DNA of 12,230 bases, from positions 1 through 12,230 of the forward strand of contig JAKADE010000046.1 in the NCBI GenBank assembly GCA_021820785.1. Reading direction: 5' to 3'. Below the pieces are notes generated by a model that worked only from the letters and a program-made list of their open reading frames with translations, ran no database searches and was not told the DNA's origin. A program made the position numbers and the translations under genes. Shown here piece by piece: positions 7,078 to 12,230 of the stretch. How positions within the stretch are numbered: position 1 is the stretch's first letter; each line of letters begins with the position of its first letter. The DNA is from Pseudomonadota bacterium (GTDB taxonomy: Bacteria; Pseudomonadota; Gammaproteobacteria; Steroidobacterales; Steroidobacteraceae).

Positions 7078-7428
7078 GTGCAAGGCTCACTGTTGCGGTT
7101 TTACGTCCACGAGGATCACCGCCATCAGGGTCGGCTCGTGTGGGAGTGGCTGCTCGAACAAGGCAACGCGCTTGGCCTGCGTGGCGGCTCGGCCTTCAAG
7201 GCAATGGCCGGCTTCGGTCGCCACCACGTTTTGCACGAGGCACGGTTCTTCGAGCTCGCCGGCACGCTTGCCGTCGAGGTGGAATTCCTCGCGACCGAAG
7301 ACGAAGCGCAGAAGCTGCTCGCGCGACTGCACGAGCAGAAAATTCGCCTCTTTTACGCCTATACGCCAGCGTACTTCGGGGTCATCAACCCCGATCAATC
7401 GGATCCGCCGTCGATCGGAGCGTGCTGA
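7078..7428 (+). CDS. DUF190 family PII-like protein
   Basis: A 116-residue small protein matching DUF190 almost throughout: LRFYVHEDHRHQGRLVWEWLLE, then LRGGSAFKAMAGFGRH, FFELAGTLAVEVEF and a C-terminal IRLFYAYTPAYFGVI. DUF190 proteins have a ferredoxin-like, PII-type fold, are thought to bind small ligands, and often sit beside the fluoride channel gene crcB. The start is GTG at 7078, with GGAGG about ten bases upstream; the nearby ATG at 7056 is out of frame. Its stop lies 22 bp from the stop of the opposing enolase/AAA unit. A TATACT hexamer (6972-6977) could be its -10 element, but no -35 is evident. Confidence 0.92.
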   Translation: MQGSLLRFYVHEDHRHQGRLVWEWLLEQGNALGLRGGSAFKAMAGFGRHHVLHEARFFELAGTLAVEVEFLATEDEAQKLLARLHEQKIRLFYAYTPAYFGVINPDQSDPPSIGAC

Positions 7429-7450
7429 GCACTCGACATCGCCGCCGCGT

Positions 7451-8260
7451 TCAGTCCCCGCCGGGCAGAGCGCGCGGATCGACGCAGGACTTCGCCACCA
7501 GCATTTGGAGCGCGTCGTACCGCACGACCGCCTCGGTATCGACACACAGGACGCTCAGCAGCAGACCCTGATCGCCCCAATATCGGGATTCGCGCGCCAA
7601 TTCCGCACAGGAAACGATCCAGCCCGGCCGGCCCCGGGCCGCAGCCACCAGGGCCGCCCGGACCCGACGGTCGAATTCGGGCAGTTGCAGCCGCTCGGCC
7701 TGCACCGCCAGAAGCCTGCGCAGCGTGGCGGGCGGCGCGGCCGGCATGCGAATCGTCAGCGCACCGTAGCGCCACGCCTCCAGGGCACGCCGCTGTGCCT
7801 CGTTCTCGATGTCGACCGCCGTGAGGACCCCTGCGACCCGGCCGTGCAGCCGGCGCAGGAAGGACACCATGGCGCTACCACTACAGCTGAAATGATCGAG
7901 CAGCAGGACGCAGGCGCACCGGTCGGCCGCACTCTACAGGCGTCCCCGGGCGGCACGACGCCCGACCTCTGAGGTCGCAACCGTCGGGTAGGCGCACTCG
8001 AGAGCCCGGGTGATGTGCGCCAGCGCGTCGGTGACCGGCGCGTATGCACAAGGCACTGCTTCGCGGCGCAGCTGTTCCTCCAGCGCGCGCAGTACGCTCG
8101 ATTTGCCGCCCCCGCGCGGACCGTACAGCGTCAGGTGTTCCCCGTCGAGCAGCCGACGCCGCACCAGATCGGAGAATCGGCGCAAATGCTGCCGCATGGT
8201 CCCGCCCCCGCGCCGGGCCCGGCGGCGCATCGCCGTACCGGACCACGCGCGCAGGCTCAC
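7451..8260 (-). pseudogene. AAA+ ATPase gene interrupted by one in-frame amber codon
   Basis: One continuous minus-strand frame of 270 codons is broken only by TAG at codon 109 (7936-7934). Before it lies Walker A GPRGGGKS (codons 47-54). After it lies a hydrophobic Walker B, CVLLLDHF (codons 117-124), then FLRRLHGRVAGVL and RGRPGWIVSCAELARESRYW. Coding character continues unbroken on both sides, with no frame change. The first segment (108 residues) lacks Walker B and the second lacks Walker A, so neither could be a working ATPase alone. A single C-to-T change from CAG (Gln) would explain the stop. The GTG start overlaps the enolase TGA (GTGA), implying translational coupling; ATGs at codons 11 and 22 are other possible starts. 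The fold resembles AAA_22/TniB-type ATPases, but no transposon genes are near. Function unknown. Readthrough or a sequencing error are alternatives to a true pseudogene. Confidence 0.8.
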
Positions 8261-9525
8261 ACCCCGTAGAGGGCGCCCTCCCCGAGCTCATGCTCGATTT
8301 CGAGCAGTCGATTGTATTTCGCCATGCGCTCGGAGCGGCACAGCGAACCGGTCTTGATCTGTCCGCCGCCCATCGCCACTGCGAAATCCGCGATGAAACT
8401 GTCCTCCGTTTCACCCGAACGATGCGAAACCACGTATCCCCAACCCGCCTTTCGGCACAATCCAATCGCCTCGACCGTCTCGCTCACGGTGCCGATCTGA
8501 TTGAGCTTGATGAGCGCCGCCGTGCAGGTCCGCTCACCGATGGCACGGCGGATGAACTGCGGATTGGTCACCAGGATGTCGTCCCCGACGATCTGAATGC
8601 GATCCCCGAGCTGCGCCGTCATCGCCTGAAAGCCCTCCCAGTCGCCTTCGGCGAGACCATCTTCGATCGACACGATGGGATAGCGGTCGACCCAGCTCCC
8701 GTACAGCGCGATCATCTGCGCCGCGGACTTCTCGCCCTGGCGGCTGCGCGTCAGCCGATAGCGTCCTTCCTCGAAGAACGACGTCGCCGCCGGGTCGAGC
8801 GCAATCGCAATGTCCTCGCCCGGGCGGAACCCGGCCCGCTCGATGGCGGTCACGATGAGCTCGCAGGCCTCGTCGTTGCTCTTCAGCGCCGGGGCGAAGC
8901 CCCCCTCGTCTCCCACCGCGGTGCCGAGCCCGCGCTCGTGCAGCAGCTTCTTCAGCGCCTGGAACGTCTCGGCGCCGTAGCGGAGGGCTTCGGCGAAACT
9001 GTGCGCGCCGCCCGGAACGATCATGAATTCCTGGAAATCCAGGCTCGAATCCGCATGCTTGCCGCCGTTGATCACGTTCATCATCGGCACCGGCATACGG
9101 AAGGCCCCGACACCGCCGAGATAGGCATACAGCGGCATCCGCCGAGCGGCCGCCGCCGCGCAGGCGACGGCCTGCGAGACGCCGAGAATGGCGTTCGCAC
9201 CGAGGTGCGCCTTGTTCGGCGTACCGTCGAACTCCCGCATCATTTTGTCGATGCGGGCCTGTTCCCCCGGATCGAGACGGATCAGACGCGGGCCGATGAT
9301 CTCGTTGACGTTGGCGACCGCCTTTCGCACGCCCTTGCCCGCGTAGCGACGCGGATCGCCGTCGCGCAGCTCGACGGCCTCGAACTCGCCCGTCGAGGCC
9401 CCGGAGGGCACCGAGGATGTGCCCAGGGTTCCATCGGCGAGCCGTACGGTGACCCGCAGCGTCGGAAAGCCCCGCGAGTCCAGAATCTCCATCGCCTTGA
9501 TGCACTCAATCCTAGTCGATGTCAT
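8257..9525 (-). CDS. eno: Enolase (phosphopyruvate hydratase)
   Basis: Converts 2-phosphoglycerate to phosphoenolpyruvate in glycolysis and gluconeogenesis, in the cytoplasm with Mg2+. It has 422 residues against 432 in E. coli. Key residues are all present: [10 protein letters not shown] loop (41-50), E166, E207 in GDEGGF, metal ligands D244, E288 and D315, K340 in [10 protein letters not shown]368-R369-S370 in [10 protein letters not shown], and K391. One family motif is altered: the segment after D244 reads DPAATSF where DCAASEF is common. The start ATG at 9525 has AAAGG about nine bases upstream; the frame stays open further upstream but that part is not enolase-like. The gene is first in a unit with the AAA+ ATPase (4-base GTGA overlap). 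The usual pyrG/kdsA/ftsB neighbours of a proteobacterial housekeeping eno are absent, so it may be an accessory copy. Confidence 0.96.
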   Translation of the reverse strand: MTSTRIECIKAMEILDSRGFPTLRVTVRLADGTLGTSSVPSGASTGEFEAVELRDGDPRRYAGKGVRKAVANVNEIIGPRLIRLDPGEQARIDKMMREFDGTPNKAHLGANAILGVSQAVACAAAAARRMPLYAYLGGVGAFRMPVPMMNVINGGKHADSSLDFQEFMIVPGGAHSFAEALRYGAETFQALKKLLHERGLGTAVGDEGGFAPALKSNDEACELIVTAIERAGFRPGEDIAIALDPAATSFFEEGRYRLTRSRQGEKSAAQMIALYGSWVDRYPIVSIEDGLAEGDWEGFQAMTAQLGDRIQIVGDDILVTNPQFIRRAIGERTCTAALIKLNQIGTVSETVEAIGLCRKAGWGYVVSHRSGETEDSFIADFAVAMGGGQIKTGSLCRSERMAKYNRLLEIEHELGEGALYGV

Positions 9526-9683
9526 GGTGCCAGACCTTTCATGCTCAATGCCGTGAGGTCCCTGTAATCCCCCCGCGACCGTCCCGGCAGCGCGCGTCCG
9601 CGCGGGCCTGTGCCGCATCCGCGTGGGGGCTCCCCACCCGCCGCCGCAAGGATGAACACTCGACGCCTCGCCGGACGGGACCG
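9526..9683 (-). other. Structured GC-rich leader of the enolase transcript
   Basis: About 150 nt lie between the predicted start point (near 9677) and the eno ATG. Local hairpins include GTGGGG-AGC-CCCCAC, CGCG-CGGA-CGCG and a long-range CCGTCC/GGACGG pairing. The core of the fluoride riboswitch (GGCGAUGG with CUGAUGACUCCUA) is not present. No known regulatory RNA is recognised. Confidence 0.35.
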
Positions 9684-9712
9684 ATCATACGAACTGGCCG
9701 CACCCGACTCAA
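9684..9712 (-). promoter_or_regulatory. Sigma-70 promoter for enolase
   Basis: TTGAGT (9712-9707), a 17-base spacer and TATGAT (9689-9684) on the minus strand. The matches are 4 of 6 and 5 of 6 to consensus at optimal spacing. It points at eno, with a predicted start point near 9677. Confidence 0.6.
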
Positions 9713-9810
9713 ACCCCTCCGCCGGACCTCATGCGCATTCCCCAATGTGCCTCGGCCCTCACCCGTACCGGGCCGGAACCTGCGTTTCAAGGGGGGCCGC
9801 TGCAGCGAAC

Positions 9811-9831
9811 CGCCGGCCCGCATGGCCGGCG
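9811..9831. other. Perfect inverted repeat in the divergent eno/kinase region
   Basis: CGCCGGCC, a 5-base loop, then GGCCGGCG. It lies between the divergent enolase and kinase genes, about 100 bp upstream of the eno -35. A further 10-bp palindrome ATCGCGCGAT is at 9899-9908, just before the kinase gene. Either could be an operator, but both consist of GC-rich words that are common here. No gene is seen in 9713-9942. Confidence 0.25.
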
Positions 9832-9942
9832 CCGTTCGGACGCCGAGGCCTGGCACCCTCGCCAGATCCGCATTCATACGGATACCCCTGACACACGAAT
9901 CGCGCGATACTAGTGACCCAGTTTAGGACCAGAATTATCAGT

Positions 9943-11457
9943 ATGGCTCCGTGGCGTTCCATGCTGTCGGCCGACCTGGTTCAAAACGTCCTGGAGTGCG
10001 CTCCGGACGCGATCGTGATCATCGATGGCACAGGCGCCATCGCATTCACCAATCGGCAAGTGCGCACTTTTTTCGGCTACGAGCCGGAAGAATTGCTGGG
10101 TCACCCCGTCGAGTGGCTCCTCCCGTCCCTCCAGCCCACCGATCACCTCGACGCCGCCGAGGGTGCCTGCAGCGCACCGCGAGCCCGGCGGTTGGGCACG
10201 CAACACGAGCTTGCCGCACGCCGCAAGGACGGCAGCGAGTTTCCGGTCGAAGTCAGTCTGAACACGGTGTACGCCGCAGACCGCACGCTGATCGCTGCAG
10301 TCATCCGCGACGTGACGGAGCAACGCCAGCTGCAGCGTGAACTCGAAAAAGCCTACAACCACCTGCAGGCGGCCCATCTGGAGCTGAAGCAGTTCGCCGC
10401 CCAGGCACCGATCGCCATGGCCATGTTCGATCGCGACATGCGCTACATCGCCGCCAGCGACCGTTGGGTGACCGAGTTCGGTCGAGGCTGCACGAACATC
10501 ATCGGCGTGAATCACTACGAACTGTATCCGGACCTCCCCGGACCCTGGCGCGACGCGCATCAGCGCGGCCAGGCCGGGGAATTCATCAAACGCGACGAGG
10601 AGTTGTGGATCCGTCCGGACGGGACACACACCTGGCTGCGGTGGGCGCTCGCGCCCTGGCGCAACAGTCTCGGCGAGATCGGCGGAATCATTCTCCTGGC
10701 TGAGGACATCTCCGGCACCAAACGCATCAAGGAGCTGCAGCAGCATGTCCATGAAAGCACGGCACAGCTGCGCATGCTCGTGGCGGAGCTCGAAGACACC
10801 GAATTCCGCGAGCGCGAAAGTCTCGCCCGCGACCTGCACGATGACCTCGGACAACTGCTCGCGGCGGCCCGCATCCGGCTGCTGCCGCTCGTGGGGTGCG
10901 CGAACCCCGACATCCGCGAGACGGCAGCCGCACTCGACACCCTCATCGAACGCGCCAACAGTGCCACCCGCACGCTCGCGGCGAATCTAGCGCCCGCGGC
11001 ACTGCATCAGCACGGTCTCGGCGCGGCGCTGCGTACACTCGCTGACGATGTCGAGCGGACCTTCCCGATCCATATCGAAGTCATCGAGTTCGGCGATCCG
11101 GAATCGCTGACGGACGTGACCCGCTCGATCCTGTACCGAGCCGCCCGCGAGCTGCTCATCAACGCAGCCAAACACGCCAAGAGCGACCGCGCGACCGTCG
11201 AATTCGAAGCCGACGGCGCCGATATCGTGCTGCGGGTCATCGATGACGGCATTGGCCTGGATCCGAACCTGCGGATCCCGGCGGCTCCCTCCGGGTCGGG
11301 CCTTGCGACGATCCGGCAACGGCTTCGGCTCATCGGCGGTTCGTTCGAGCTGCTCTCGCGCCCCGGCGAAGGCACGACGGTAATCCTGCGCGCACCGATG
11401 CGGGATGAACCGCAGGCGGATACTCGCACGCCGGCCCAGCGCCATGACACGACCTGA
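9943..11457 (+). CDS. PAS-domain sensor histidine kinase, HisKA_3 (NarX/DegS-like) class
   Basis: Cytoplasmic-type sensor kinase of 504 residues from ATG 9943. No transmembrane helix or signal peptide is seen. PAS 1 covers about 12-130 (NVLECAPDAIVIIDGTG through AAVIRDVTEQ), PAS 2 about 150-260 (APIAMAMFDRDMRYIAAS through ILLAEDISGTK), followed by a coiled linker. The HisKA_3 dimerisation domain holds the phosphorylated His at 299 in ESLARDLHDDLGQ. The HATPase part shows the N box ELLINAAKHA (about 403-412), G1 DDGIGLD (434-440) and G2 GSGLATIRQR (451-460). The start is uncertain: GTG at 9913 gives ten more residues but has no ribosome site, and ATG 9961 is also possible. The response regulator begins 30 bp after the stop, so the two probably form an operon. 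The signal is unknown. Confidence 0.93.
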   Translation: MAPWRSMLSADLVQNVLECAPDAIVIIDGTGAIAFTNRQVRTFFGYEPEELLGHPVEWLLPSLQPTDHLDAAEGACSAPRARRLGTQHELAARRKDGSEFPVEVSLNTVYAADRTLIAAVIRDVTEQRQLQRELEKAYNHLQAAHLELKQFAAQAPIAMAMFDRDMRYIAASDRWVTEFGRGCTNIIGVNHYELYPDLPGPWRDAHQRGQAGEFIKRDEELWIRPDGTHTWLRWALAPWRNSLGEIGGIILLAEDISGTKRIKELQQHVHESTAQLRMLVAELEDTEFRERESLARDLHDDLGQLLAAARIRLLPLVGCANPDIRETAAALDTLIERANSATRTLAANLAPAALHQHGLGAALRTLADDVERTFPIHIEVIEFGDPESLTDVTRSILYRAARELLINAAKHAKSDRATVEFEADGADIVLRVIDDGIGLDPNLRIPAAPSGSGLATIRQRLRLIGGSFELLSRPGEGTTVILRAPMRDEPQADTRTPAQRHDTT

Positions 11458-11487
11458 AACTCTGCTCCGGCACGAGTCACCCACCCG

Positions 11488-12126
11488 ATGACCACTCGCA
11501 TTCTGCTCGTCGAAGATCATCGGCTGGTGCGTGAAGCCGTACGGGATGCGCTGAGCAGAGAAGCGGATTTCGAAGTCATAGGTGAGGTCGGCTCCTCGCA
11601 GGACGCGATCCGCAGTGCGCAGACACTGAATCCGGACGTGATCGTTCTCGACATCGGGCTGCCGGATTACAACGGCATCGAACTGACCCATCGGCTGCGT
11701 CAGGTGGGCTGCACCGCCCGGATCGTGGCGCTCTCGGCGTACGCCGAGAAGCACTTCGTGACCGAAATGCTGCGTGCGGGCGCCGCGGCGTATGTCTCGA
11801 AGAACGCCGCCGGAACGGAACTCCTGCAGGCGATTCGCGCGGTCGAACGCGGTCAGAACTATGTCAGCCCCGAAGTCACCGGCAATCTCTTCTCGCAGCT
11901 GAGGGACCAGGATCCGGACACGGAGAACCGTAAGCTCGGGCGGCGCGAACGCGAGGTGCTGCGCCTCATCGCGCAGGGGCAGCGCTCCCCGGAGATCGCA
12001 GAACAGCTGAATATCTCGATCGGGACTGTGGAAGCCCACCGGCGCAACATCATGCGCAAGCTCGATCTGCACTCGGTCGCGGAACTGACCAAATACGCCC
12101 TGCGCGAGGGGATCGCATCACTGTAG
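11488..12126 (+). CDS. NarL/FixJ family response regulator
   Basis: A 212-residue DNA-binding response regulator, the probable partner of the upstream kinase. The receiver domain (about 4-120) has acidic residues E9-D10, phospho-acceptor D55 in VIVLDIGLP, S83 as the switch residue and K105 in YVSKNAAG, so it should be phosphorylatable. The LuxR-type helix-turn-helix covers about 150-208 (LGRREREVLRLIAQGQRSPEIAEQL, then SIGTVEAHRRNIMRKL). The ribosome site upstream of ATG 11488 is weak, which would fit coupling to kinase translation. Its targets are unknown. Confidence 0.95.
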   Translation: MTTRILLVEDHRLVREAVRDALSREADFEVIGEVGSSQDAIRSAQTLNPDVIVLDIGLPDYNGIELTHRLRQVGCTARIVALSAYAEKHFVTEMLRAGAAAYVSKNAAGTELLQAIRAVERGQNYVSPEVTGNLFSQLRDQDPDTENRKLGRREREVLRLIAQGQRSPEIAEQLNISIGTVEAHRRNIMRKLDLHSVAELTKYALREGIASL

Positions 12127-12205
12127 AATCGTGTCCCTGCACGTGGTGTATGAGGCCTGATGGGGCACGGTTATCTCCGTCGTCCATAGCCCGAAGCCGG
12201 CGACG

Positions 12206-12230
12206 GCGCGGCACCTCTGTGCAGCCGCGC
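12206..12230 (+). terminator. Possible terminator hairpin at the right edge
   Basis: GCGCGGC and GCCGCGC form a 7-bp stem about 80 bases after the response-regulator stop, with AC/GT pairs inside. The window ends at the base of the stem, so a following T tract cannot be checked. Bases 12127-12205 show no gene. Confidence 0.3.

Noticed and set aside
7451..8260. AAA+ ATPase next to enolase as part of a Tn7-like (TniB/TnsC) transposon
   Set aside because: No transposase, target-selection gene, terminal repeats or target-site duplication could be seen around it.
8044..9567. Plus-strand open frame of 507 codons
   Set aside because: Antisense shadow of enolase; the minus strand carries every enolase catalytic motif.

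Overview
The window is GC-rich with strongly GC-ending codons. The protein families (YciA-type thioesterase, NtrC-type activator with a sigma-54 promoter, PilZ, DUF190, FtsH, NarL-type two-component pair) suggest a proteobacterium, most likely a high-GC gammaproteobacterium. The species cannot be told from the sequence. No tRNA, rRNA, CRISPR array, insertion sequence or phage gene was seen.

Left part (1-5009), all on the minus strand. Read in the direction of transcription it holds: an FtsH-type membrane AAA+ zinc protease (5009-3078); a sigma-54 activator with an intact GAFTGA loop but no recognisable sensory domain (2988-1774); a small exported DUF4168 protein (1580-1200); and the N-terminal 299 residues of a zinc-dependent alcohol dehydrogenase that runs off the left edge (897-1). 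The gap between activator and DUF4168 gene contains a full consensus sigma-54 promoter (1630-1645). About 125 bp upstream of its start point lie two tandem palindromic GGCAC/GTGCC-type sites. This looks like a self-contained regulatory module: activator, its binding site, sigma-54 promoter and exported target. A 14-bp hairpin closes the DUF4168 unit.

Middle part (5010-7428), plus strand. A small PilZ protein diverges from ftsH across an intergenic region with a 12-bp direct repeat and a dyad. A 777-bp gap follows; it holds what looks like a decayed remnant of a COG4705-type membrane protein on the minus strand (about 5735-5985). Then come a YciA-like acyl-CoA thioesterase and a DUF190 (PII-like) protein.

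Right-middle part (7451-9525), minus strand. An enolase with all catalytic residues is expressed from a good sigma-70 promoter with a roughly 150-nt structured leader. Its stop codon overlaps the start of a small AAA+ ATPase. That ATPase is interrupted by a single in-frame amber codon lying between Walker A and Walker B. DUF190 converges on this unit with only 22 bp between the stop codons. Because enolase is a fluoride target, and DUF190 and enolase genes are both known from fluoride-resistance loci, a fluoride or metabolic stress role is possible; no fluoride riboswitch or CrcB gene was found here.

Right part (9943-12126), plus strand. A two-PAS histidine kinase of the HisKA_3 (NarX/DegS-like) class and a NarL/FixJ response regulator form a two-gene operon, followed by a possible terminator hairpin at the window edge.
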